A model generated the notes under the pieces. The model ran no database searches. It was given only the letters and a program-made list of their open reading frames with translations, and had not been told where the DNA came from. DNA of 37,472 nt, from contig JAHEGQ010000056.1 in assembly GCA_024645025.1 (NCBI GenBank), positions 1 to 37,472 of the forward strand. The letters run 5' to 3'. Positions 20,371 through 29,233 of this stretch are shown here, in pieces (positions within the stretch are counted from its first letter, which is position 1; every line of letters starts with the position of its first letter). Source of the stretch: Sphingomonadaceae bacterium. GTDB lineage: Bacteria; Pseudomonadota; Alphaproteobacteria; Sphingomonadales; Sphingomonadaceae. The position numbers and the translations under genes are program-made.

Positions 20371-20445
20371 GTCATTGCGAGCGCAGCGAAGCAATCTAGT
20401 TTGAACGCCTAGCCTTCTGGATTGCTTCGCTGCGCTCGCAATGAC
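20371..20445. repeat. REP-like perfect inverted repeat between queF and the P450 gene (convergent)
   Basis: GTCATTGCGAGCGCAGCGAAGCAATC (20371-20396) and exact reverse complement GATTGCTTCGCTGCGCTCGCAATGAC (20420-20445); 26-bp arms, 23-nt loop. Confidence 0.88.
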
Positions 20446-20454
20446 ATGGATCCC

Positions 20455-21738
20455 CTACGCCGCCTTGAACCGGATCGGCAGGCGCTTCAGGCCGCTGACA
20501 AAGATCGATTCGGCCCGCGCGGGTTCGCCGGCCAGCTCAACAGATTTCAGGCGCGGCAAAAGCTCTTCCATCAAAATCCGCATTTCCATGCGCGCCAGAT
20601 GCTGGCCCAAACAGACATGGCCACCAAAGCCAAAGCCAATCTGGCTGTTGGGCGTGCGGTCCGGGTTGAAGGTCATCGGATCTGCGAACACGGCTTCATC
20701 CCGGTTGCCCGAAATATAGCACAGCATCATCCAGTCGCCGGCCTTGATCTTCTGGCCGCCAATTTCGGTGTCTTCGGTGGCAGAGCGCATGAAGTGCTGC
20801 ACCGGGGTCGTCCAGCGCACGGCCTCCTCAATCAGGCCCGCTTTATCGGTTTCAGCCGCACGATAGCGCTCAAACAGCGCCGGATTGCGCGCCAATTCCA
20901 TCATCGCGCCGGCTGTCGAGGCGGAGGTCGTATCATGCCCCGCGGTTGCGACAATGATGTAATAGCTGTTCAATTCCCGATCCGGGATCGGCGCGCCATT
21001 GACGGTGGCATTGGCTAGAACGGTCGCCACATCCGCTTGCGGGCTGCGGCGGCGATCCTCCGTCAATTGTTTGAAATAATTTTCAAAGTCGGCAACCACC
21101 ATCTGCAGCATCTGAAGGCCCTGCATGGGATCGGTGATTTCGGCGCGTGCGCGGTTCAGCTCGGGGTCGGTAGAGCCGAACAATTGCTGCGTCAGCAACA
21201 GCATCCGCTGCTCATCTTCGCGTGGCACGCCCAGAATGTTCATCACAACGTGCAGCGGATAATGCAGCGCCACATCCTGCGCGAAATCGCATTCCCCGCC
21301 CAAGGACAGCATATGTTCCACCGTTTCGCGCGCGATCTCGCGGATGCGGTCTTCCAGCGTGCGGAGGTTCTTCGGCATGAACCAGGTCTGCGTCAGCAGC
21401 CGGTATTTCATATGGTCGGGGGCATCCATCTGGACCAGCGAGCGGACCAAATGGCCGTCGGGGATTTGGCTGCGCACAACCTGATCGATGACCGACTGGG
21501 TCAGCGTGGTTTGGCGCACGCCCGATGCAAATAATTTGTTGTTGCGGCTGATTTCCATGATGTCGGCATGGCGCGTTACCGCCCAGAACGGGTCAAACCC
21601 GGCTGCCTCTGCCACCGCGAGGGGCGCATTTTGGCGGGCCCATGCAAAGTGATCGAGCAGGCCGTTCCATTCGCCATAGGCTTTGGGATCGGTAAGGGCC
21701 GTGGCGATCTCTTGGGGCAGTTTTGGGGCAGCCGACAT
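20455..21738 (-). CDS. Cytochrome P450
   Basis: I-helix ATAGHDTTSAS and heme-binding FGFGGHVCLGQHLARMEMR; start chosen at MSAAPKLPQEI. Confidence 0.95.
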   Translation of the reverse strand: MSAAPKLPQEIATALTDPKAYGEWNGLLDHFAWARQNAPLAVAEAAGFDPFWAVTRHADIMEISRNNKLFASGVRQTTLTQSVIDQVVRSQIPDGHLVRSLVQMDAPDHMKYRLLTQTWFMPKNLRTLEDRIREIARETVEHMLSLGGECDFAQDVALHYPLHVVMNILGVPREDEQRMLLLTQQLFGSTDPELNRARAEITDPMQGLQMLQMVVADFENYFKQLTEDRRRSPQADVATVLANATVNGAPIPDRELNSYYIIVATAGHDTTSASTAGAMMELARNPALFERYRAAETDKAGLIEEAVRWTTPVQHFMRSATEDTEIGGQKIKAGDWMMLCYISGNRDEAVFADPMTFNPDRTPNSQIGFGFGGHVCLGQHLARMEMRILMEELLPRLKSVELAGEPARAESIFVSGLKRLPIRFKAA

Positions 21739-21921
21739 CCGTCTCTCCTTCGGGTTAGGCCGCAAGCGTGACGAGAATTGGATTTCAAATCAAGACGGAT
21801 AATCAGCTTATCGGGCGCTATCCCACCGAAACGCTTGCCCTTCGGGCCAAGCGCGACTAGATCGACCGCATAGGTCCGGCCGCTCCGATGGGGCGGCCCT
21901 CATTATTTTTGGAGAATCCCC

Positions 21922-22587
21922 GTGGCCCAGCCGCTCATGCCGCACGCGACCGCCGCATGGCTTGTCGACAATACCGCGCTGACCTTTGAGCAGATTGCCC
22001 GTTTTTGCGGCCTGCACATTTTGGAAATTCAGGCGATCGCCGATGAAACCTCTGGCACCAAGCTGATGGGCCGCGATCCCGTCCGTGCGGGCGAGTTGAC
22101 GATGGCGGAGATCGAAAAGGGTCAAGCTGACGCCAATTACGATCTGGTCATGGTGAAGGCGCCGGAAGCCCCCACCCGGACCAAGGGCCCGCGCTACACG
22201 CCGGTGTCTAAACGGCAGGACAAGCCGGATGGCGTGGCATGGTTGATCCGCAACCACCCCGAATTGTCAGACGGGCAGATCGGCAAGCTGATCGGCACGA
22301 CGCGCAACACGATTCAGGCGATCCGCGAACGGACGCATTGGAACATTGCCGACATCACCCCCAAGGATCCGGTCGCTTTGGGCCTGTGTTCGCAGCGGGA
22401 ACTGGACGCAACCGTTGCCAAGGCCGCCAAGATGAAGGGCATCAAGGCGGTGGAAGACACGCGCCTTGAGGGCGATCGTGCCGCGCTGATCGAAGAATTG
22501 CGGGCCGAGCGTGACGCCGCAGTCCGTGCCGCGGACGCCGCAGCCGCGGCGGCGGAGGCCGAGCTTGGTGGACAAGCCGACGCCTGA
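21922..22587 (+). CDS. trcR: DUF1013 family / TrcR-like cell-cycle transcriptional regulator
   Basis: MPHATAAWLVDNTALTFEQIARFCGLHILEIQAIADE...GVAWLIRNHPELSDGQIGKLIGTTRNTIQAIRERTHWN, typical of the alphaproteobacterial DUF1013 family. Confidence 0.85.
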   Translation: MAQPLMPHATAAWLVDNTALTFEQIARFCGLHILEIQAIADETSGTKLMGRDPVRAGELTMAEIEKGQADANYDLVMVKAPEAPTRTKGPRYTPVSKRQDKPDGVAWLIRNHPELSDGQIGKLIGTTRNTIQAIRERTHWNIADITPKDPVALGLCSQRELDATVAKAAKMKGIKAVEDTRLEGDRAALIEELRAERDAAVRAADAAAAAAEAELGGQADA

Positions 22588-23671
22588 GTCGGTTTCGCCT
22601 GACGCCTCGCTGACGGCCGATGAAAGCTTCACGGCCACCAGCAGTGCAGGGCTGACCTATCCCTGGGGCGATTTCGCGCCGGGGCCGGGCAAGCTACATC
22701 GCATCGCAGACGGGATCAGCTGGGCGCGCATTCCGATGCCTGGCTCTTTGGGCCATATCAACAGCTGGCTGCTGGATGATCATCAGGGCTTTGCTGTGGT
22801 CGATTCGGGGATGCTGCTGCGTGAATGCAGCGATGCCTGGAAAGCCCTTTTTGCAGGTGATCTGGCCGAAACCCCGATTACCCGTGTCTTCGGCACCCAT
22901 TTGCACCCGGACCATATCGGCCTAGCAGGCTGGCTGTGCAAAAAATTTGATACCGATTTATGGATGTCCCGCGGGGAATGGCTGACCGCGCGGATGCTGA
23001 TTGCCGATGTCCGCGACGAAGCGCCACTTGCCTATCACCAGATGCAGCGCGGCGCGGGTTGGGATGCGGACACGGTTGCTGAAATGGCGGGCAAGGGATG
23101 GGGCCGCTTTGCGCAAATGGTTTTTGAAATGCCCGTCAGCTATCGCCGGATTGCCGAAGGCGATGTGCTGGATATGGGGGCCCATCAATGGCGCGTGGTC
23201 GTGGGTTCTGGTCATAGCCCGGAACACGCCTGTTTGCTGAACGAAACAACTGGCGTTCTGGTATCGGGCGATCAGGTTTTGCCGCGGATCAGTTCCAACG
23301 TTTCAGTCAACCTGTCCGAGCCCGAATCAGATCCTTTGGGCGATTGGCTGACCTCGATTGATCGGTTGCTGCACCTCCCGGCCGACCTTTTGGTTTGCCC
23401 GGCCCATGGCGAACCTTTTTACGGTCTGCACCCAAGGCTGATCGCCTTGCGCGATGAACATCATCGTCGGCTGGATCAGGTCCATGCCGAACTGAAGGTG
23501 CGGCCTTTGCGGGCGGTGGATTGCTTCCCCTTGTTGTTCAACCGCCCGATTGGCGGCCATAATCGCGATCTGGCGACAGGCGAGGCGATTGCCCATCTCC
23601 ACCGGCTGCGTGCCGATGGCCGGGCACGACGCGACACGGTGGATGGCGTCCACTGGTACCACGCCGCCTGA
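22568..23671 (+). CDS. MBL-fold metallo-hydrolase
   Basis: FGTHLHPDHIGLAGWL (HxHxDH) and VGSGHSPEHACLL; GTG start at 22568 preceded by GGAGG inside the trcR 3' end. Confidence 0.9.
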   Translation: MDKPTPESVSPDASLTADESFTATSSAGLTYPWGDFAPGPGKLHRIADGISWARIPMPGSLGHINSWLLDDHQGFAVVDSGMLLRECSDAWKALFAGDLAETPITRVFGTHLHPDHIGLAGWLCKKFDTDLWMSRGEWLTARMLIADVRDEAPLAYHQMQRGAGWDADTVAEMAGKGWGRFAQMVFEMPVSYRRIAEGDVLDMGAHQWRVVVGSGHSPEHACLLNETTGVLVSGDQVLPRISSNVSVNLSEPESDPLGDWLTSIDRLLHLPADLLVCPAHGEPFYGLHPRLIALRDEHHRRLDQVHAELKVRPLRAVDCFPLLFNRPIGGHNRDLATGEAIAHLHRLRADGRARRDTVDGVHWYHAA

Positions 23672-23674
23672 CCG

Positions 23675-24148
23675 TTAGGCGCTGCCCAGATCAATATCCA
23701 AAATGGCCGACATCGCCATCATCCGGCGGGCCGCCATGCGTGCCATGCGCAGCGTTTCTGCCTTGCGCCGCGCGCCAGCCAAGCTGGCTGTCTCCGCCTC
23801 ACGCAAAATGGCAGCGTCATAGCGGTCGGCCACGATAAGCCCTGTTGCTTGCGGTGCCAGCACCGCGCGGTCAAACAGGCTGATGTCAAAGCCCTGTGGC
23901 ACCGCCCAGAAATAACGGTCGCAATAGTCCAGATAATCGGGCCATTTCGCGTCGCCCAGCAAGTCCGCACGTGAGACCTTCACTTCGACGATCAGGATTT
24001 CCCCTTTGGGGCCCAGTGCCATGATATCGGCCCGGCGGCCATTGCCCAACGGCACTTCGGGCACGCCCAGAAAATCGTGCCGATACAGCATCCGCAAAAC
24101 ACCGCGCACCACATCGGCGGCCAATAGGGGGTCTGTATCGCCAGTCAT
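23675..24148 (-). CDS. mmcB: MmcB family DNA repair protein
   Basis: MALGPKGEILIVEVKVSRADLLGDAKWPDYLDYCDRYFWAVPQGFD nuclease-like core typical of MmcB. Confidence 0.85.
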   Translation of the reverse strand: MTGDTDPLLAADVVRGVLRMLYRHDFLGVPEVPLGNGRRADIMALGPKGEILIVEVKVSRADLLGDAKWPDYLDYCDRYFWAVPQGFDISLFDRAVLAPQATGLIVADRYDAAILREAETASLAGARRKAETLRMARMAARRMMAMSAILDIDLGSA

Positions 24149-24213
24149 GCGGTCCGTCTTGTCACGATGCCGGGCAATAGAAAAGGGCGGTGGAGAAAAG
24201 GGTGGCGTTGGAA

Positions 24214-24233
24214 GGCTGCTTCGTTTGGCAGCC
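24214..24233 (-). terminator. Possible terminator hairpin downstream of the SleB-type hydrolase
   Basis: GGCTGC (24214-24219) / GCAGCC (24228-24233) immediately 3' of the minus-strand stop at 24236; weak T tract. Confidence 0.35.
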
Positions 24234-24235
24234 GG

Positions 24236-24811
24236 TCACCGATAGAAAATATGGTTGCCCAGCGCGCTGATCCGCTCCAGCCGCCAGCCGGGCTGGCGGT
24301 GCCGGGCGTGAAAATAAAGCGCGTCATCAACAGAGGCCGTCCATAGGCCATGGACGGCAATATGGGCAATGGCCTGCGCAGTCTGCCATTGCCGATTGTC
24401 ACGGGCCACCGTCGGAAAAGCGCCGCCGCGGACAAAGGAAAACTGCCGGGGCTGCAAGACGACGCCGCAAATTGTTGTCGGAAACCGGCCAGAGCGGGTG
24501 CGGTTGAGAATGGTCTGTGCCACCGCCAATTGGCCATCCAGCGGTTCGCTTTTCGCCTCAAAATATACAGCCGTCGCGAGACAGTCCATCTCTGGCTCTA
24601 GGGGGCGGTCGCCCTCATATTGGCTAACCAAGTCGGCAAGGTCTTGCGGCGATGGGGGTGGCAGGGCCGGTGCGGAGGCGACGGGGCGGGGGAAAATCCC
24701 TTCAGAAAAGCCGGGTGCAATATCGGGTCGGGCCGGTGTGAGGGAGGCCAAGGCCCCCTGAACGGGAAGCGCGATAACGGCCAGAGCCGTGATTATCCAG
24801 TCATGTCGCAT
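24236..24811 (-). CDS. Cell wall hydrolase, SleB/Hydrolase_2 family
   Basis: MRHDWIITALAVIALPVQGALA signal-like start; EMDCLATAVYFEAKSEPLDGQLAVAQTILNRTRSGRFPTTICGVVLQPRQFSFV. Confidence 0.9.
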   Translation of the reverse strand: MRHDWIITALAVIALPVQGALASLTPARPDIAPGFSEGIFPRPVASAPALPPPSPQDLADLVSQYEGDRPLEPEMDCLATAVYFEAKSEPLDGQLAVAQTILNRTRSGRFPTTICGVVLQPRQFSFVRGGAFPTVARDNRQWQTAQAIAHIAVHGLWTASVDDALYFHARHRQPGWRLERISALGNHIFYR

Positions 24812-24978
24812 AGTAGAATCGTCATGTGCAGAGGTTTGAACCTCGCCACGCAAAACTTGGCGTGACGGACGCATTCCCCCGTCTGCATTCGCACCCAAAG
24901 CCCAAGAATGAAATGGCGGGCGGCGGCGCGGCGATGCCGATGGAACCTGCGTTCTAAAACGACCGGCGCACACTCAAG

Positions 24979-25320
24979 TCAATTCTGACCATCCAGTTCT
25001 GCGGCAAACTGTGCGGCGTGTGGGATATCCAGTTCAACGATCCATAAATCCGGGTCTTGCGCGCGTCGCCGGGCACAAAAATCCCTAATTTCTTCTTCAT
25101 TTTCAATGACTTGAGAGTTTACTTGCGTCCATTCATAGGCGCCTTGGGCTGTCAAGGTTCGCGCCCAAATGCCTGTGTTTAAACCCTTTTCCAGCGTGAT
25201 CAGGATCAAGGCACCGGCGGTTTCATCCCCCTTGGCCAGAACAGCCGCCATGCCCCCGGACTGGTTCACCCGCCGGATCAGCGCATTGACGAAAAGGGCT
25301 GTGGCAAGGCGCGGCGTCAT
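24979..25320 (-). CDS. DUF1491 family protein
   Basis: MTPRLATALFVNALIRRVNQSGGMAAVLAKGDETAGALILI...DPDLWIVELDIPHAAQFAAEL. Confidence 0.8.
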   Translation of the reverse strand: MTPRLATALFVNALIRRVNQSGGMAAVLAKGDETAGALILITLEKGLNTGIWARTLTAQGAYEWTQVNSQVIENEEEIRDFCARRRAQDPDLWIVELDIPHAAQFAAELDGQN

Positions 25321-25339
25321 AGGGCGCGCCAAGGCCAGA

Positions 25340-25807
25340 TCAGGCCGCGTCGCGCGTTTGGCTGGCGGCGAACAAGGCAAAAATTGCGTCGGCGGAACCC
25401 GCGCCGCGTAATTTGGCAACAAATGCCCGATCCCGCAGCCAGCGACTGACCTGCGCCAACGCCTTCAAATGTTCAGACCCCGCATCCGGCGGCGATAAGA
25501 GGCAAAAGACGAGGTCCACGGGCAAATCGTCAATCGCCTTTACATCGACTGGGTCGGCCAGTTGGACGAAAAGGCCAACCACCTGGTCAAGCCCATCAAT
25601 CTTGCCGTGCGGAATGGCAACGCCTCCGCCAAAGCCGGTTGACCCCAATCGCTCGCGTTCGGTCAAGCGATCAATCACCTCGACGGCGGACAAGCCATAA
25701 GAGCGCTCTGCCGCCTGCCCAAGATGCTGGAACAGCGCCTTGGCATTCGCCATATGCGCCCCGGCCGTCACCGCACCGGGGGCCAGAAGAGAAGCAATCT
25801 CTGTCAT
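25340..25807 (-). CDS. ptsN: PTS IIA-like nitrogen regulatory protein
   Basis: VIDRLTERERLGSTGFGGGVAIPHGKIDGLDQVVGLFVQL. Confidence 0.93.
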   Translation of the reverse strand: MTEIASLLAPGAVTAGAHMANAKALFQHLGQAAERSYGLSAVEVIDRLTERERLGSTGFGGGVAIPHGKIDGLDQVVGLFVQLADPVDVKAIDDLPVDLVFCLLSPPDAGSEHLKALAQVSRWLRDRAFVAKLRGAGSADAIFALFAASQTRDAA

Positions 25808-25874
25808 ATCTTGTCCAGACTGGAATTTGGGGGCGCCTTAGCACAATCTTGTGCCATCGCAAGCGCCCCCCAAA

Positions 25875-26456
25875 TCAGCGGCCCTGTTGGGGCTCCACCC
25901 AGCCAATGGTGCCATCGCTGCGGCGATAGACCATGTTGAAGATGCCGGTGGCGGCATTTTTGAACAACATCGCGTTGGTGTGGCGCAAGTCCAGCATCAT
26001 GACGGCGTCGGAAACGCTTGCTTCTGGAACGTCAACGCGCGTTTCCGCGATGATGATGGGATTGTCTTCGGGGGCAACCTCTTCAGCCTCGATCGGCTCA
26101 AACACCGTATAAGCGGCATTATCTTCAGGTGGCACGATGCCCGTCGGGCCATTATGATCGTCGCGCAGGCGGCGCTTATAGCGGCGCAGCTGCTTTTCGA
26201 CTTTGTCTGCAGCGCCATCAAAGGCCAAATGCGCTTCATGCGGGCTATGGCCAGAGGCTTTCAACACCACCCCTTTAACAACGTGCATAATGACGTCGCA
26301 AACAAAGCCATGGTCGTGCGGGCCCTTGCTAAAAGTGGCTTGGGCTGAATGGGCGCGGGAAAAATATTTGGTCGCGATCCCCTGCAATCGATCCCCGACA
26401 TGGGCGCGGAGAGCCTCCCCCGTATCGACCTGATGACCCGAAACGCGGATTTCCAT
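25875..26456 (-). CDS. hpf: Ribosome hibernation-promoting factor, long form
   Basis: MEIRVSGHQVDTGEALRAHVGDRLQGIATKYF...; C-terminal VMMLDLRHTNAMLFKNAATGIFNMVYRRSDGTIGWVEP. Confidence 0.95.
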   Translation of the reverse strand: MEIRVSGHQVDTGEALRAHVGDRLQGIATKYFSRAHSAQATFSKGPHDHGFVCDVIMHVVKGVVLKASGHSPHEAHLAFDGAADKVEKQLRRYKRRLRDDHNGPTGIVPPEDNAAYTVFEPIEAEEVAPEDNPIIIAETRVDVPEASVSDAVMMLDLRHTNAMLFKNAATGIFNMVYRRSDGTIGWVEPQQGR

Positions 26457-26507
26457 ATCTCTCTCCTTTCACTCTCTTAGCTAGGAACGGATTTGTCGGA
26501 ATCAACT

Positions 26508-27230
26508 TTAAGCGACGGCTAAATCCTCCTCATCGCGGCCCAGTGACCATAAGGGATCGCTGATTTTGGCAAGAAGGGCGGCGTGCCGTTCCAATTCCTC
26601 CGGGCTCGCCGCATGGGCGCGCGCAGGGCGAACGGCCGTGCGGGATGCCGGGATCCGGCAGTCTGTCTCTTGCAAGGACAGCGGGGGCGTTATGACCTCA
26701 CCAAGGCCCAAACCAATCTGCCGCCCGCCTGTCAGTTCCACATATACCTGAGCCAACAATTCGGCATCCACCAGCGCACCATGCTTGATCCGGTGCGAAC
26801 GATCGACCCCGAAACGGGTGCACAGCGCATCTAGGCTGTGTTTGGCGCCGGGGAATTTCGATCGCGACAGCGACAAAGTGTCGATCATCCGGGCGGGGGC
26901 AATGTCTGGGCGGTTGATCCGCGACAGCTCATGATTAAGGAAAGCAAAATCGAACGCGGCATTATGCGCGACGAGCGGGCTGTCCTCCAGAAAGTCGAGC
27001 AGATCCTCGACCAGATCGCCAAAAAGGGGTTTGTCCGCCAAAAAGGCTTCCGACAGGCCATGCACCGCCTGCGCTTCGGGTGGCATGGATCGTTCCGGAT
27101 TGAAATAGGCATGGTAAGTCCGGCCGGTCTCAACCCGGTTGACCAGTTCCACACAGCCGATTTCAACAAGCCGATCGCCAGAAGCGGCGTTGAGCCCTGT
27201 CGTTTCGGTATCAAAAACGACTTCACGCAT
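26508..27230 (-). CDS. dnaQ: DNA polymerase III epsilon subunit
   Basis: MREVVFDTETTGLNAASGDRLVEIGCVEL, HNAAFDFAFLNHEL, HGALVDAELLAQVYVELTGG. Confidence 0.96.
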   Translation of the reverse strand: MREVVFDTETTGLNAASGDRLVEIGCVELVNRVETGRTYHAYFNPERSMPPEAQAVHGLSEAFLADKPLFGDLVEDLLDFLEDSPLVAHNAAFDFAFLNHELSRINRPDIAPARMIDTLSLSRSKFPGAKHSLDALCTRFGVDRSHRIKHGALVDAELLAQVYVELTGGRQIGLGLGEVITPPLSLQETDCRIPASRTAVRPARAHAASPEELERHAALLAKISDPLWSLGRDEEDLAVA

Positions 27231-27238
27231 CGTCAGGA

Positions 27239-27832
27239 CTATCGACGCTTTCTTTGGCGAAGGCAAGCGACGAGACGACGAACTGATGCCCTTGTTTCGA
27301 TCAATGACGTGCCCGTTTCGATAATATGGTCGGCCTTTTGGCGTTTGACATGGTCAGGCACCTGCAAACGCCGAATGTGACGCAGCTTGGCCTCGGTCAT
27401 CCCGGGGCGGCGCAACACCCGGCGGCGCTGCAAAAAGCCATGGGCTGAGACCACAACCGTCACGTCAACCTGCTTTGCCCCGCCCTTTTCAAACAGCAGC
27501 GGAATATCCAGCACAACCAACGGGCGGGTACGGTTGCGCAGCAAAAAGCGCTGCCGGGCATGATAGACGGCGGGATGGACGATATGTTCCAGCGCCTTGA
27601 GCGCCTCTGGATGGCCCAGAACCGCTGCCCCCAATTTCTGCCGGTCCACGCCCATCGGGCCTGTTGTGCCGGGAAAATGTGCCTCGATCCGCGCGACAAG
27701 CGCGCCTCCGGGGCCTTGAAGCTTGTGCACTTCGGCATCGGCATCGAACACCGGCACGCCCATTTGGCGGAACATGGCCGACACGGCCGACTTGCCCATG
27801 CCAATTGAGCCGGTCAGGCCGATGCGGATCAT
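27239..27832 (-). CDS. coaE: Dephospho-CoA kinase
   Basis: MIRIGLTGSIGMGKSAVSAMFRQMGVPVFDADAEVHKL; LVVLDIPLLFEKG. Confidence 0.96.
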   Translation of the reverse strand: MIRIGLTGSIGMGKSAVSAMFRQMGVPVFDADAEVHKLQGPGGALVARIEAHFPGTTGPMGVDRQKLGAAVLGHPEALKALEHIVHPAVYHARQRFLLRNRTRPLVVLDIPLLFEKGGAKQVDVTVVVSAHGFLQRRRVLRRPGMTEAKLRHIRRLQVPDHVKRQKADHIIETGTSLIETRASVRRLVACLRQRKRR

Positions 27833-28640
27833 GCGAGCAACCGCGCGCGCAAGTCCCCATCGCGGTCGCGCGGTGGGGCGGCCCCAAAAAACAGCTCAAA
27901 GGCAATCGCGGCCTGCCCAACCAACATGTCCAGCCCATCCACCGTCGCCAGACCGCGCGCTTCAGCCGCGGCCAGCAATGGGGTGACAAGCGGTGCATAG
28001 ACAATGTCGTACACCACGGCATCATCGGGAAGCGGCGACAAATCCGGTTCAAGCGGGGGTTGGCCGGTCATGCCCAGCGATGTGGTGTTGACGAATAGCC
28101 GGGCCGGCGGCAGCGCGGCGTCCATCGGCTTGACCTCCCCCTTAAGGCCAAAGCGCGCCAGAAGGGCTGCCCCCTTCAGGGCATTACGGGCAAGCACCGT
28201 GACCGGGCCAACGCCCATCCGCGAACAGGCAAACAACACCGCGTGCGCCGCGCCGCCCGTTCCCGCAACGATCACAGGGGCACCGGCCAAGGGGACATCC
28301 GCAATTGGGCCGTAAAAGCCCCCCGCATCGGTGTTGGTTCCAAACAGCGCGCCGGCTTCATCGCGTGCCACCGTATTCATCGCGCCGATGCTGGCTCGGA
28401 CATCCCCCGGATCTCCGACATGGTCCATCACCGCAATCTTGTGGGGAAGCGTAACGTTGCAGCCGCGCCAGTTGGGATCGGCCCGGCGATCAGCTATAAA
28501 CTCTGCCAAATGCTCGGGTGTGCATGGGTGGCACGATAGTCCGCCTCAATCCCAAGCGCATCCAACCAGAAACCGTGGATCAACGGGGATTTGCTGTGCT
28601 TGATCGGATCGCCGATGACCTCGGCATAGGGCTTTGTCAT
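27829..28640 (-). pseudogene. aroE: Shikimate dehydrogenase with an apparent 1-nt deletion/frameshift near 28516-28518 (true frameshift or assembly error)
   Basis: Frame from ATG 28640: MTKPYAEVIGDPIKHSKSPLIHGFWLDALGIEADYRATHAHPSIWQSL*, stop TAG at 28496-28494. Homology continues in another frame from 28515: EHLAEFIADRRADPNWRGCNVTLPHKIAVM... to stop at 27829. Adding one C to the CCC run (GGG on +) restores a 270-aa AroE. Confidence 0.88.
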
Positions 28641-29233
28641 TGGCGGATTAGTCCCGTCTCTCTCAAAAAGGCGAGCAGCGGCAACAGCGGCAGGCCGATA
28701 ATGGTGAAGTGGCTGCCCTCTACCGTCTTGAACAGCTGGATGCCACGCCCTTCAATGCGATAGCCGCCCACCCCCGACAACAGGCCCTCGCCCTCCGCGG
28801 CCAGATAGTCCGCGATAAAAGCGGGCGATAAGGCGCGCATCGTCATGCGGGCTTCGTCCAAATGCCGCCAGATAACCTCGCCGCCGCGCGCGATGCTCAT
28901 TGCGGCAAACAGGCTGTGCGTTCGGCCCGAAAGCTGGGCAAGTTGCACTGCCAGCGCGTCCAGATTGGGGGCCTTGTCGAACATCTCGCCCGTCTCCAAA
29001 GCAAGGGTTTGGTCGCACCCCAGCACAAAAGCGGCGGGCCGCTCGGCGGAAACCGACAGCGCCTTGAGGTCGGCCAGCCCTTGTGCAAGCCCCGCGGCAT
29101 CCATCCCTGCCGCGCGCAGGCGGGCCTTTTCCAAATCTTCATCACACGGTGCCGACAGTGCTTCATGTGGGACGCCAGCAGATGCCAGAATCGCCCGGCG
29201 GCCCGCGCTTTGGGACGCAAGGATCAGGCTCAT
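28637..29233 (-). CDS. maf: Maf family nucleotide pyrophosphatase
   Basis: LILASQSAGRRAILASAGVPHEALSAPCDE; VLGCDQTLAL; stop overlaps aroE start (ATGA). Confidence 0.94.
   Translation of the reverse strand: MSLILASQSAGRRAILASAGVPHEALSAPCDEDLEKARLRAAGMDAAGLAQGLADLKALSVSAERPAAFVLGCDQTLALETGEMFDKAPNLDALAVQLAQLSGRTHSLFAAMSIARGGEVIWRHLDEARMTMRALSPAFIADYLAAEGEGLLSGVGGYRIEGRGIQLFKTVEGSHFTIIGLPLLPLLAFLRETGLIRQ

Noticed and set aside
20422-21018. ORF starting MLRCARNDMDPLRR...
   Set aside because: Begins inside the REP-like palindrome and runs antisense to the P450 gene; LRCARND is the translation of the repeat, not a protein signature.
28509-28509. TTG at 28509 as the genuine aroE start
   Set aside because: Would delete the conserved shikimate-binding N-terminus (GDPIKHSKSP), which is present upstream in another frame with an ATG overlapping the maf stop; a frameshift explains the data better.
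28494-28520. Programmed ribosomal frameshift in aroE
   Set aside because: No canonical X XXY YYZ slippery heptamer or obvious downstream structure; a homopolymer length error or mutation is simpler.
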